Position numbers and translations under genes: made by a program. Below, one piece after another: positions 8,209 through 17,059 of a DNA stretch of 61,021 bases. Origin of the DNA: DATJHM01 sp035493895. Lineage in GTDB: Bacteria; Chloroflexota; Ktedonobacteria; Ktedonobacterales; Ktedonobacteraceae. The stretch spans positions 1-61,021 of the forward strand of contig DATJHM010000258.1 of the NCBI GenBank assembly GCA_035493895.1, read 5' to 3'. Position 1 is the stretch's first letter. Every line of letters starts with the position of its first letter. The notes under the pieces were generated by a model. The model saw only the letters and a list, made by a program, of their open reading frames with translations. It ran no database searches and was not told the DNA's origin.

Positions 8209-9330
8209 ATGGATGCACAGTCTCCCGATCAACGAAATGATCACACATCGCCCACGTATGATACAAGACAAGACGCTGATGTCTCCACCGTGGTAGCCGA
8301 GGAAACAGACGCTTCTCCCCAGGCTCAGATCGCGAGCACTGGTCATGCCGAAAAATCAGCACGTGCGTTTCTGCGCGTCGCCTTCTCTCAGGACTATATC
8401 GGTGTACTGCTTGCCACCGTGGTGCTGATTATCGGCATCGGTATCGTACATCCGCGTTTCCTGGCCGCCAATCAGATCCTGGATATCCTCAGTCAGGCAA
8501 CGTTTGTCACACTGCTGGCCTGCGGTATGGCCTTTCTCCTGGCGATGCGCGAACTGGATCTCTCGGTGGGTTCGACGTATGGGCTCACTTCGTTGTGTGC
8601 GGCACTCTTGATCCACGCTGGCCTGCCCTCCTGGTTCGGAGCCATTACTGGACTGGTGATAGGCGCGCTACTCGGCCTGACCAATGGCTTATTGATCCAG
8701 ATCTTTCGTCTGCCATCGATTATTGCGACCCTGGCGACCCTCTCGATTTACCGTGGACTGATTTACGCGCTGAGCAACGGGAACCAGGTGATAGCGCTTC
8801 CCCTCACCGATCCGTTCGCCGTTTTCGTCGGCGGCTCCCTTTTTAACATTCCCACCAATGTCTGGGTCATGATCGTCGTGGTCGTCCTGCTTACGTTACT
8901 TTTGCGCACCACGCCGTTTGGCTATCGTGTGCGCTCAATCGGCTCCAATCCTGAGGCGGCTCAGTTTAGCGGCCTGCCCATCCGTCAGGTGCGCCTGCTT
9001 GCCTTTGTGATGACGGGCACACTGGGTGGGGTTGCGGGCATGCTCTCCCTCGGATATTTTGGTTCGTCAGATCCCAATCTCGGCGTCGGCTACGAGTTGC
9101 TGGCAATTGCGGCTGCGGTCATTGGAGGTACACCGCTACAGGGCGGCAAAGCGACGATTATAGGCACTGCGCTTGGTGCTATTCTGCTCGGAGTTGTGAC
9201 CAGCGGCCTGGCGTATTTTAATGTGCCGATCAACTGGACCGACTTCGCCACCGGCGCGGTTATTCTGCTTGCAGTCGCGCTCGATAGTCAGTTGCGCCGC
9301 TCGCGTACGGCGCGACGATCCCGGCAATGA
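8209..9330 (+). CDS. sugar-type ABC transporter permease (RbsC-like)
   Basis: 373 residues. About 55 polar, acidic cytoplasmic residues come first, followed by 8-10 hydrophobic segments of the branched-chain/ribose permease family. Typical sequences are MAFLLAMRELDLSVGSTYGL and VRSIGSNPEAAQFSGLPI. The start ATG (8209) has AAGGA 8 nt upstream; an earlier in-frame ATG lacks one. It is the only permease with the binding protein and ATPase that follow, so it probably acts as a homodimer. The long polar N-terminal extension is unusual for the family. Confidence 0.88.
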   Translation: MDAQSPDQRNDHTSPTYDTRQDADVSTVVAEETDASPQAQIASTGHAEKSARAFLRVAFSQDYIGVLLATVVLIIGIGIVHPRFLAANQILDILSQATFVTLLACGMAFLLAMRELDLSVGSTYGLTSLCAALLIHAGLPSWFGAITGLVIGALLGLTNGLLIQIFRLPSIIATLATLSIYRGLIYALSNGNQVIALPLTDPFAVFVGGSLFNIPTNVWVMIVVVVLLTLLLRTTPFGYRVRSIGSNPEAAQFSGLPIRQVRLLAFVMTGTLGGVAGMLSLGYFGSSDPNLGVGYELLAIAAAVIGGTPLQGGKATIIGTALGAILLGVVTSGLAYFNVPINWTDFATGAVILLAVALDSQLRRSRTARRSRQ

Positions 9331-9427
9331 AGAATGTTGAAGGGAAAACAAGCTCCCACATTGATAGGTGTATTCCCCCTTTTATGTATAGCGTGCAATT
9401 TTTTCGCAATTTTTCAAGGAGGAAACA

Positions 9428-10528
9428 ATGCAAGGAAAAAGTCGGCCAGCAAAGCTATTTGCGATCCTGACCAGTTGTTCCCTGACGCTGGGGCTCATGC
9501 TCATCCTGGCAGCCTGCGGCGGGACAACGCCCACGACCACCACAGGAGGAGGAGGGAAAAGCCCATCTGACATCCATCTCGGTTTTGTGAGTGAAACCAG
9601 CAGTCTCAATTTCGCCTCCGAGATGGCTGCGGGAGCGCAATATGCCGCAAATGAGTTCCATGTCAATGCACAGATTGTGGCACCGCCCACGGTCAATGAT
9701 CAGGCAGCGGTCAAGCTTTTCCAGGATCTGACCAGAACCGCGAGCGACGGGATCGCCGTCGAAACGCTCGCCCCCAATCTCTTTGTGCGCCCGGAGGCCC
9801 AGGCAGTCAAGGACGGGATACCAGTTATTGCGGTCGACACGATCGCCGATCCCACCACCGGCATCACCACGTACGTGGGCAACGATAATATCGCAGCCGG
9901 AGCGCTGCTCGTCGATGAAGCCGTCAAACATCTGCCCGCCAATGCTTCCGGCACGGTGATTGTCGGCATTGATACGCCTGGAGTGCCAGTTCTAACCTAC
10001 CGTTTCCAGGGTATCCAGGAGGAGTTTAAACGCTTGCTACCCAATGTCCAGGTGCTTGGTCCCTTTGATTCGAAGCAGGAGCCAAATGCGAACTATATCG
10101 CCTGGAGCTCACTGATCAAAGCACATCCAAATGCCCTGGCCTACCTGGGTGTGGGAGATGCGGATAATGCCTCGCTGGCGCGCCTCAGGCAGGCTCAGCA
10201 TGGAACCTATCTCACGGCAGCATTTGACCTGAACGCGACCGGTCTCCAGGCGGTACAGGATGGCGTCAACTACGCGCTCATCGATCCAGAGCACTTCCTG
10301 AAAGGCTACGTGGCGATGCGCCTGCTGATTGAGCATGCCCTGCACGGAACAGAGATTCCGAAAGGCTGGTGGAATCCCGGCGCACAACTGGTCAATCAGG
10401 CCAATGTGGCCTCCATTATCGCCCGTCAGGCCACGCTTGCGACCAAGGGAGCCTATTATCAACCGATCATTGATAAAGAGTTTGCCAATCCTACAGCTCA
10501 GATCAAACCGTACGATCAGGCCAAATAA
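9428..10528 (+). CDS. sugar ABC transporter substrate-binding lipoprotein
   Basis: 366 residues. The signal peptide ends in the lipobox LAAC, with Cys30 as the predicted lipid-anchored residue, followed by a Thr/Gly-rich linker. The rest is a type-I periplasmic-binding fold (Peripla_BP_4, RbsB-like): IHLGFVSETSSLNFASEM starts the first lobe, and IAVDTIADPTTGITTYVGNDN lies near the hinge. AAGGAGG precedes the ATG. It captures an unidentified small molecule for the adjacent permease and ATPase. The companion ADH and decarboxylase hint at a ligand feeding aldehyde or keto-acid metabolism, which is only an inference. Confidence 0.9.
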   Translation: MQGKSRPAKLFAILTSCSLTLGLMLILAACGGTTPTTTTGGGGKSPSDIHLGFVSETSSLNFASEMAAGAQYAANEFHVNAQIVAPPTVNDQAAVKLFQDLTRTASDGIAVETLAPNLFVRPEAQAVKDGIPVIAVDTIADPTTGITTYVGNDNIAAGALLVDEAVKHLPANASGTVIVGIDTPGVPVLTYRFQGIQEEFKRLLPNVQVLGPFDSKQEPNANYIAWSSLIKAHPNALAYLGVGDADNASLARLRQAQHGTYLTAAFDLNATGLQAVQDGVNYALIDPEHFLKGYVAMRLLIEHALHGTEIPKGWWNPGAQLVNQANVASIIARQATLATKGAYYQPIIDKEFANPTAQIKPYDQAK

Positions 10529-10561
10529 TAGAGACATCATTCATCAGAGGAAGGCTCGCTT

Positions 10562-12082
10562 ATGGCAAATTCTGACGCTATGCTTGAAGCGGAACAGATC
10601 CGCAAGTCATATGGCGGCATCGCGGCACTCAAGGGCGTAGATTTCCGCGTCCATGCGGGCTCGGTACACGCGCTCGTGGGTGAGAATGGCGCGGGGAAGT
10701 CCACGCTGGTCAAAATCCTGTCCGGGGCTACTTCCCCGGATACGGGCGTTCTGCGTCTGGCCGGACAGGAGGTGCGCTTCTCCAGTACGGCCTCTGCCGC
10801 AGCTCACGGGGTTGCGGTGGTCTCGCAGGAATTGAATCTCTTTCTCGATCTCGATGTGCTGGCGAACCTTTTTCCCATGCGCGAACTACGCATGGGGCCA
10901 TTTGTGTCGCGCAAGCGCATGTGGGAACAGGCCGAGCCGGTGCTTCAAGAATTAGCCCTGGCAGTTGAAGCAAACACGCTGGTCGAAGAACTGACGCTAG
11001 AGCAGCGTCAGTTGCTTGAGATTGCCCGCGCCCTGATGGTGCAACCGCGTGTGCTGATTCTCGACGAGCCCACCTCGGCACTGCATGCACACGAGGCAGA
11101 GCGCTTGCATCAGGTGCTGCGCACACTGCGTCAGCGCGAGGTGGCCGTGGTCTATATTTCGCATGTTCTGGAAGATGTGCTCAGTCTGTGCGATGAGGTG
11201 ACGGTCCTGCGCGATGGAGAGTGCGTGATGGATGCACGACCAGCGTCTCTGCTCTCCATTGACGAGGCAGTGCACGCGATGCTGGGGACGCGCACGGCAA
11301 CGCAATCATCCACTCCCACGCCCTTTGCTGAGCCCACGACACCGGCTCAGGGCGCACTCCGTATTGAGCATGTGAGCGTGCCGGGACGTCTGGAAGATGT
11401 GACACTGGAAGCTCCGGCCGGGATGATTATCGGATTAGCGGGACTCTCCGGTTCAGGGTATCGCGATGTGCTCTCCGTCGCAGCGGGCATGCTACGACCA
11501 GCCATGGGGCGCGTCCTGTTGTCCGATGGGAACGAGGTGCATCACGGTCTGGGCAGGGCGATTCGCCAGGGGATCGCGCTTGTACCGGGAGATCGGCAGC
11601 GGGTCGGCCTGATGATCGATAAGCCTATCTGGGATAATGTTGCGCAGATACGAGCGGTAGCCCTGCACCGCTCTGGCATGTTTCTGCGCACCAACGATCT
11701 GCGTGAACGGGCCCGTATGCATGTGAAACGGCTAGGAATCAAGGCGTCCTCTGTCGATCAGGAGGTGGCCTATCTATCGGGCGGGAATCAGCAGAAGGTC
11801 GTGTTTGCCAAATGGCTCGAAGCAGAACCGTCGATCCTGCTGCTCGATGATCCCACGCGGGGCATTGATGTGGGGGCCAGAGCTGAAATCTACAGCCTGA
11901 TGCGCGAACTGGCGGAGCAGAATATTATTCAGATCCTGGCCTCGACCGATCCGCGCGAACTGGTCTCAATCTGCGATCGCGTCTTTGTTTTTTATTCCGG
12001 GCGCATATGCGCTGTGCTTGAGCCTCCGCATATCGATGCCCATACCATCCTGGAAGTAGCAAATACAGGAACGTTTTTCTGA
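10562..12082 (+). CDS. sugar ABC transporter ATP-binding protein (RbsA/MglA-like)
   Basis: 506 residues with two ABC domains in tandem. Domain 1 has Walker A GENGAGKST, a signature-like LTLEQRQLLEIARAL and Walker B VLILDEPTS. Domain 2 has the degenerate Walker A GLSGSGYRD normal for this family, the signature LSGGNQQKVVFAKWL and Walker B ILLLDDPTRGIDVG. It energises import by the permease at 8209. It is 33 bp after the binding protein and 12 bp before the dehydrogenase, with GAGGAAGG upstream, so it belongs to the same operon. Confidence 0.93.
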   Translation: MANSDAMLEAEQIRKSYGGIAALKGVDFRVHAGSVHALVGENGAGKSTLVKILSGATSPDTGVLRLAGQEVRFSSTASAAAHGVAVVSQELNLFLDLDVLANLFPMRELRMGPFVSRKRMWEQAEPVLQELALAVEANTLVEELTLEQRQLLEIARALMVQPRVLILDEPTSALHAHEAERLHQVLRTLRQREVAVVYISHVLEDVLSLCDEVTVLRDGECVMDARPASLLSIDEAVHAMLGTRTATQSSTPTPFAEPTTPAQGALRIEHVSVPGRLEDVTLEAPAGMIIGLAGLSGSGYRDVLSVAAGMLRPAMGRVLLSDGNEVHHGLGRAIRQGIALVPGDRQRVGLMIDKPIWDNVAQIRAVALHRSGMFLRTNDLRERARMHVKRLGIKASSVDQEVAYLSGGNQQKVVFAKWLEAEPSILLLDDPTRGIDVGARAEIYSLMRELAEQNIIQILASTDPRELVSICDRVFVFYSGRICAVLEPPHIDAHTILEVANTGTFF

Positions 12083-12094
12083 GGAGAAGAGGCA

Positions 12095-13120
12095 ATGAGA
12101 GCAGTGCGCCTGCATCAGTATGGAAGCTATCCAGTCGTTGAAGAGGTGGCGGAACCGAAAATTACCGGCCCACATGATGTGATTGTCTCGATCGGCGGCG
12201 CAGGACTCTGCCGCACAGATCTGCATATCATGGAGGGACAGTTTCGGGAGAGTTCGGGGATCACGCTACCCTATATACTCGGCCACGAAAATGCCGGGTG
12301 GGTACGCGCCATCGGTTCCGCAGTCAACAACGTCGCCGTCGGCGATACGGTGATCGTCCACCCACAGATCTCCTGTGGCCTCTGTCGTGCTTGCCGGGCG
12401 GGCGACGATATGCATTGTGCGCACGCCGCCTTTCCGGGCATGGATACCGATGGTGGCATGGCGGATCTCCTGAAAACCAGTGCGCGCGCGGTGGTCAGGC
12501 TCGACTCCAGCATGGCTCCGCGAGATATCGCCGCGCTGGCCGATGCGGGCATTACGGCCTATCATGCCGTCAAAAAGGCTGCATCGCTACTCTATCCTGG
12601 CACCAGAGTCGTTGTGATCGGCGCAGGTGGTCTGGGTCATATCGGTATTCAGTGTCTGAAAGCGCTGACGCCCGCCGAGATTATTGTCGTGGATCGTTCA
12701 CATGAAGCGCTGGAACTGTGCAAGAGCTGGGGAGTTGATTACACCGTGCTGGCGGATGGGCGACACGTAAATACGGTAAGGGAGATCACTGCTGGGCTGG
12801 GAGCAGAGGCGATCCTGGATTTCGTCGGCGAAGGGAGCGCAATTGCCGATGGCGTGAGTATGCTCCAACGCGCAGGTAGCTATTATATGATCGGCTATGG
12901 CGGACAGCTGGTTATTCCTACCGGTCAGATTATCTCGACTGAAATCAATTTCGTAGGCAATCTGGTAGGCAAATATAATGATCTGGTGGAACTGATGACG
13001 CTGACAGCGCAAGGCAAGGTCACACTCCATACGACATTCTATCCTCTTGAGGCTGCCAGCGATGCTATTCATGATCTGGAGAACGGCAAACTACGCGGTC
13101 GTGGCATTCTGGTTCCTTAA
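12095..13120 (+). CDS. zinc-dependent alcohol dehydrogenase (MDR family)
   Basis: 341 residues. Catalytic zinc ligands are C39 (GLCRTD) and H64-E65 (GHENAGWV). The structural zinc loop is CGLCRACRAGDDMHC with Cys 94, 97, 100 and 108. The NAD(P) Rossmann motif is VVIGAGGLGHIG. It interconverts an alcohol and its aldehyde or ketone; the next gene makes aldehydes from 2-keto acids, so reduction or oxidation of that aldehyde is a reasonable guess. GAGGAGAAGAGG precedes the ATG. It is in operon with the ABC genes. Confidence 0.9.
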   Translation: MRAVRLHQYGSYPVVEEVAEPKITGPHDVIVSIGGAGLCRTDLHIMEGQFRESSGITLPYILGHENAGWVRAIGSAVNNVAVGDTVIVHPQISCGLCRACRAGDDMHCAHAAFPGMDTDGGMADLLKTSARAVVRLDSSMAPRDIAALADAGITAYHAVKKAASLLYPGTRVVVIGAGGLGHIGIQCLKALTPAEIIVVDRSHEALELCKSWGVDYTVLADGRHVNTVREITAGLGAEAILDFVGEGSAIADGVSMLQRAGSYYMIGYGGQLVIPTGQIISTEINFVGNLVGKYNDLVELMTLTAQGKVTLHTTFYPLEAASDAIHDLENGKLRGRGILVP

Positions 13121-13143
13121 AAAATAAGAATGGAAGAGAAGCT

Positions 13144-14751
13144 ATGCACGATTCTCAACCAGCAGAGACGCCCGTCACGGTACGCGATGCGACGATCAGC
13201 CTGTTGCGTTCGCTAGGGATGACGACGATCTTTGGCAACCCTGGCTCAACAGAGCTGCCATTTTTTAAACGCTGGCCTGCGGATTTTCGCTATATTCTTG
13301 GGCTGCAAGAGGCATCGGTCGTCGCGATGGCCGATGGCTATGCCCAGGCAACGCGTAATGCGGCCTTCGTGAATCTGCACTCTGCCATCGGCGTCGGTCA
13401 TGCGCTGGGCAGTATTTTCACTTCCTATCGCAATCAGACGCCGCTGGTGATCAGCGCAGGTCAGCAAGCACGCGATATGTTATTGACCGAACCGTTTCTC
13501 GGGGCAACTCGGGCCAGCGAGTTTCCCAGACCATATATCAAATGGAGCTGCGAGCCAGCTCGCGCGCAGGACGTCCCGGCGGCGCTCGCTCGCGCCTACT
13601 ATCTGGCAATGCAAAAGCCCTGCGGCCCCACGTTTGTCTCTATCCCGGTCGACGATTGGGATCGCGAGGCCGAGCTGATACACCCGCGTCAGGTCAGCTT
13701 TGCGTTCTCCCCTGACCCGCTCATGCTTCAACAGATCGCCGATGCGCTCAACCAGAGCAAGCATCCGGCACTGATTGTTGGTCCCTCGGTAGACCGCGAT
13801 GGAGCATGGAACGAGGCGCTGGAGTTAGCCGAGCGCTTGCAGGCCTCCGTCTGGGCCAGTCCGATGTCTGGACGGTCCAGTTTTCCAGAGGACCATCCAC
13901 TTTTCGCCGGTTTTCTTCCCCCCGTGCGTAACTTACTGGCCGCGAAGCTGACGAGCTACGATGTGGTGGTCGTCCTTGGCGCACCGATCTTCACCTATCA
14001 TGTGCAGAGCGAGGGGCCCTTTGTACCGGAGGGAGTACGCATTTTTCAGATCATTGACGATCCTGAGGCTACGGCCTGGGCTCCGGTAGGCATCAGCTTG
14101 CTCTCCACCCTGCGCCTCGGTCTGAGCCATCTGCTAGAACGCGTGGAGAAGTCCGTACGCCCGACGCCTGCTCCACTGGTACGTCCAGCACTGCCCGACG
14201 TGCTTGATCCGATACCGGCATCTTTTGTCCTCCACACCATCGCGCAAGTTATGCCCGAGAATGCGGTGATCGTCGAAGAGGCACCATCGCATCGCAACGA
14301 CCTGCACGACTACCTGCCGATCCGCAGAAGCAACGGTTTCTACACAGGTGCCAGTGGAGGGCTGGGCTACAGTCTGCCTGCTGCCGTCGGGATCGCGCTG
14401 GCCGATCCCAGCCGCCGCATCATTGGCATACTCGGCGACGGATCGAGCATGTACTCGATACAAGCGCTCTGGACAGCCGCGCAACATCATCTACCCATCA
14501 CCTTCGTTATTCTGAACAATCAGGAGTATGCGGCGCTGAAATCGTTTAGCCGCATGTTCAATACCACTGAATTCAGCGGCGTTGATTTGCCCAATATCAA
14601 TATCGGCATGATTGCCCGAGGCTATAGCTGCGAGGCGTTGCAGGTCACGAAAGCCTGTGATCTGGCTGCTGCATTAACGCAATCGTTTAGTAGCAAGGGG
14701 CCGGTCGTGATTGATGTCGCGGTCGATCCTGCGGTAGCGATATTGTATTAG
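13144..14751 (+). CDS. mdlC: benzoylformate decarboxylase-like ThDP enzyme
   Basis: 535 residues with the three-domain ThDP-decarboxylase fold. It has GNPGSTELPF near the start, the cofactor-activating Glu (E56, GLQEAS), an active-site His (H79) in NLHSAIGVGHALG that matches the benzoylformate decarboxylase pattern, and the ThDP motif LGDGSSMYSIQ ending in ILNNQEY near 435-465. The known family reaction is phenylglyoxylate to benzaldehyde plus CO2. The true substrate here is unknown and could be an aliphatic 2-keto acid. It is the last gene of the operon, 24 bp after the alcohol dehydrogenase. The gene symbol is by similarity only. Confidence 0.8.
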   Translation: MHDSQPAETPVTVRDATISLLRSLGMTTIFGNPGSTELPFFKRWPADFRYILGLQEASVVAMADGYAQATRNAAFVNLHSAIGVGHALGSIFTSYRNQTPLVISAGQQARDMLLTEPFLGATRASEFPRPYIKWSCEPARAQDVPAALARAYYLAMQKPCGPTFVSIPVDDWDREAELIHPRQVSFAFSPDPLMLQQIADALNQSKHPALIVGPSVDRDGAWNEALELAERLQASVWASPMSGRSSFPEDHPLFAGFLPPVRNLLAAKLTSYDVVVVLGAPIFTYHVQSEGPFVPEGVRIFQIIDDPEATAWAPVGISLLSTLRLGLSHLLERVEKSVRPTPAPLVRPALPDVLDPIPASFVLHTIAQVMPENAVIVEEAPSHRNDLHDYLPIRRSNGFYTGASGGLGYSLPAAVGIALADPSRRIIGILGDGSSMYSIQALWTAAQHHLPITFVILNNQEYAALKSFSRMFNTTEFSGVDLPNINIGMIARGYSCEALQVTKACDLAAALTQSFSSKGPVVIDVAVDPAVAILY

Positions 14752-14923
14752 AGGCAAAAACGGCATCGAGAGGCGCGGGCAGTGCGGGCAGAGATAAACC
14801 GCTGCCCCTACCTCTGTGTTTCTTCGAGGGGGGGGACCACATGCATCCTGTTGTCTTGCCCGTGTGCCCCCGGCCATCTTGAATAGCCCATATATTCTTA
14901 GGTTGATGCGTATTGTACCCGTT

Positions 14924-15046
14924 CAAGCGTCATGGCACACGCCATTGCGTCTTTTCTCCCGCCATGAACACGCGCTCGAGAAGCTCGTAGGAGGGCGAGA
15001 TGGCCGGTGGGGCCGGACGCCATTCGACAGTGTGCCATGACGCTTG
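14924..15046. repeat. MITE-like element with 17-bp perfect terminal inverted repeats
   Basis: CAAGCGTCATGGCACAC (14924-14940) is the exact reverse complement of 15030-15046. Another 11 of 14 outward positions also pair. The unit is 123 bp with no coding capacity. Size and symmetry fit a miniature inverted-repeat transposable element, but no target-site duplication is evident and no parent transposase is in the window. Confidence 0.5.
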
Positions 15047-15270
15047 ACTGCGTACAGGCGTATCTCCGTGACATTGCGGCTTGTCTCATGAACTCCAACA
15101 CATTCATTCCCCAAAAAAAGAATCTCGCAAAGACTCTTCAGAAATCTCACCATCCGCCGAATATATATACCAGGAGGAGCAAACACTCCCTTCCGCTCGG
15201 CTCTCACACTTACGATGTTGCCTGAAAGAGGGACAGTGCAGCATCGGCATGGGGATACACGTGCAGTACT

Positions 15271-15378
15271 GGTGTAGGGGAGCGTGTCAGGAGAAGATCT
15301 CGCTGCAATCGGCATGGTGTAGGTTATGTAGCATGTGTAGCTTTTTTGCCAAAAACTTGGTAGCGCGTCAGTGTAGGT
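15271..15378. repeat. dispersed intergenic repeat, copy B
   Basis: Partner of 178-284, same orientation. The last third is partly duplicated in place: GTAGGTTATGTAGCATGTGTAGCTTTT appears in two versions, near 15319 and 15373, so the family includes a short tandem expansion. TCTCCGTGACATTG follows this copy at about 15427, whereas it precedes copy A. Confidence 0.65.
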
Positions 15379-15460
15379 TATGTAGCATGTGTAGCTTTTG
15401 GGAGATTCCTGTATGGATTCCCCTTCTCTCCGTGACATTGCTGACAAGCAGCGACTAATA

Positions 15461-15641
15461 CGCATCAACCTGAGAATGGTTCAGATGCCATGGTGCTGGT
15501 CAATGGATGCCCGCGAGGGTTGATGGCGTCGCATTTTCTGCCACCCCACGCGACCCCCACCGACCATCTTGCCCATCCACGAATCCTTTCCGCCATCGAT
15601 TGGGACGGGAGGTCAAACCGAGCCATTCTTATGTTGATGCG
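15461..15641. repeat. imperfect inverted-repeat pair
   Basis: The 22-nt arm at 15461-15482 (CGCATCAACCTGAGAATGG then TTC) is the reverse complement of 15620-15641 at about 19 of 22 positions, 137 nt apart. A third, direct copy of the arm lies near 14893-14912. Together with the flanking GACAAGC(C/A)GCGAC phrases on both sides, this suggests a degenerate small mobile repeat. Confidence 0.45.
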
Positions 15642-16022
15642 TATTCATTGCCGACAAGCCGCGACGTTACCAGGGGGTCGATGGGCACCCGATATAGGCA
15701 AGCAGCAATGTCATGTACACAGGGTGCGGGGCAATTCTCTCCATTGTTGCCAGCGCCTCCATAGCCAGCGGGGTCGAGCGAGTTCGCGGACGCCATTCCG
15801 CTACGGCTTCATGGCGTCCCTACTTTTACGCGAAAGGTTTCTATTACCTGAAATACCCATATGACAACTACCTTGAAAATGTCCCCCAGAGCTTTCTGCG
15901 TAACCATTGCGGGTATTTCTGCGTGTCCCAAGTAGCAGTAAGAGAGCAAACAACGGAAAGAACGCTTGAGAAGCCTGGCCAGAGAGAGGGATGTAAAGTG
16001 TTTATCAGGAAAGGAATACATC

Positions 16023-17042
16023 ATGCAACTCGGAATGATTGGGCTGGGTCGTATGGGAGCCAATATGGCACAGCGGCTCATACGGGGCGGCCATACGGTC
16101 GTTGGTTATGTGCGCCATGCGGAAACCATCGCGACGCTCCTCAAAGAAGGGGCCATCACGGAAGGAGCGACATCGGTGCCTGACCTCGTGAGCAAGCTTC
16201 CTCAACCTCGTGCGATCTGGCTGATGGTGCCAGCGGCTTCGGTGGATGCGACGCTGGCGACGCTTGTGCCACTACTTGCCCCCGGCGATATGGTTATAGA
16301 TGGCGGCAATTCTTATTATCATGATGATATTCGACGGGCCGCCAATCTCAAAACACAGGCTATTCACTATGTGGACTGCGGCACAAGCGGGGGCGTCTGG
16401 GGTCTCGAGCGCGGCTATTGTCTGATGATTGGCGGTGAGGATACCATTGTCGAGCATCTCGATCCGATCTTCTCGACGCTGGCTCCCGGCGTCGATGCCG
16501 CATCACGTACGCCCGGACGCGAAAAAGTAGGAGGCACGGCAGAGCAGGGATACCTTCATTGCGGGCCAAATGGTGCTGGACATTTCGTGAAGATGGTCCA
16601 TAATGGCATTGAGTACGGCATCATGGCAGCTTATGCCGAAGGGCTCAACATCCTGCACCATGCCAATGTCGGCAAACAGGCACAATCTGTCGACGCGGAG
16701 ACAACGCCGCTGCGAGATCCCACGTATTACCAGTATGATTTTCCTCTGGCCGACGTGGCCGAACTCTGGCGGCGAGGTAGCGTCATCGGTTCGTGGTTGC
16801 TGGATCTCACCGCCAGCGCTCTGCTCAAGAGTCCCGATCTAGCCGACTTCGAGGGTCGAGTGTCGGATTCTGGCGAAGGGCGTTGGACCATCGCTGCGGC
16901 AATCGACGAATCGGTTCCGGTGCCCGTCCTCAGTTCGGCGCTCTTTGAGCGTTTCAGTTCACGAGGCGAGGCCGATTTTGCCAACAAAATCCTGTCGGCC
17001 ATGCGCTTTGCGTTTGGCGGTCATCTGGAAAAGGCTGAATAA
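16023..17042 (+). CDS. gnd: 6-phosphogluconate dehydrogenase, decarboxylating (short form)
   Basis: 339 residues, the short dimeric or tetrameric bacterial form rather than the 470-residue one. It starts with the NAD(P) motif MQLGMIGLGRMGANMAQRL. It contains DGGNSYYHDD, CGTSGGVWGLERGYCLMIGG and the catalytic region GHFVKMVHNGIEYG. It oxidises 6-phosphogluconate to ribulose 5-phosphate and CO2. The ATG at 16023 has AAAGGA 7 nt upstream; an upstream in-frame ATG at 15966 lacks family sequence. It is the first gene of the gnd-zwf-GH65 operon. Confidence 0.93.
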   Translation: MQLGMIGLGRMGANMAQRLIRGGHTVVGYVRHAETIATLLKEGAITEGATSVPDLVSKLPQPRAIWLMVPAASVDATLATLVPLLAPGDMVIDGGNSYYHDDIRRAANLKTQAIHYVDCGTSGGVWGLERGYCLMIGGEDTIVEHLDPIFSTLAPGVDAASRTPGREKVGGTAEQGYLHCGPNGAGHFVKMVHNGIEYGIMAAYAEGLNILHHANVGKQAQSVDAETTPLRDPTYYQYDFPLADVAELWRRGSVIGSWLLDLTASALLKSPDLADFEGRVSDSGEGRWTIAAAIDESVPVPVLSSALFERFSSRGEADFANKILSAMRFAFGGHLEKAE

Positions 17043-17059
17043 GAAATGAAAGGTTGATC

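Larger units (their letters stand above)
14752..16022. other. 1.27-kb gene-free repeat island
   Basis: No convincing gene is present. The stretch is a mosaic of small repeats: an inverted-repeat unit at 14924-15046, dispersed repeat copy B at 15271-15378, a second inverted pair at 15461-15641, and further pieces of the GACAAGCCGCGAC and TCTCCGTGACATTG phrases. A phrase like AGGTTGATGCGTATT occurs three times (near 14900, inverted near 15455-15470, and near 15630). The promoter of gnd must lie near the right end. Confidence 0.6.

Noticed and set aside
17054..17059. TTG start for zwf two codons upstream of the ATG
   Set aside because: The spacing from GAAAGG favours the ATG at 17060.
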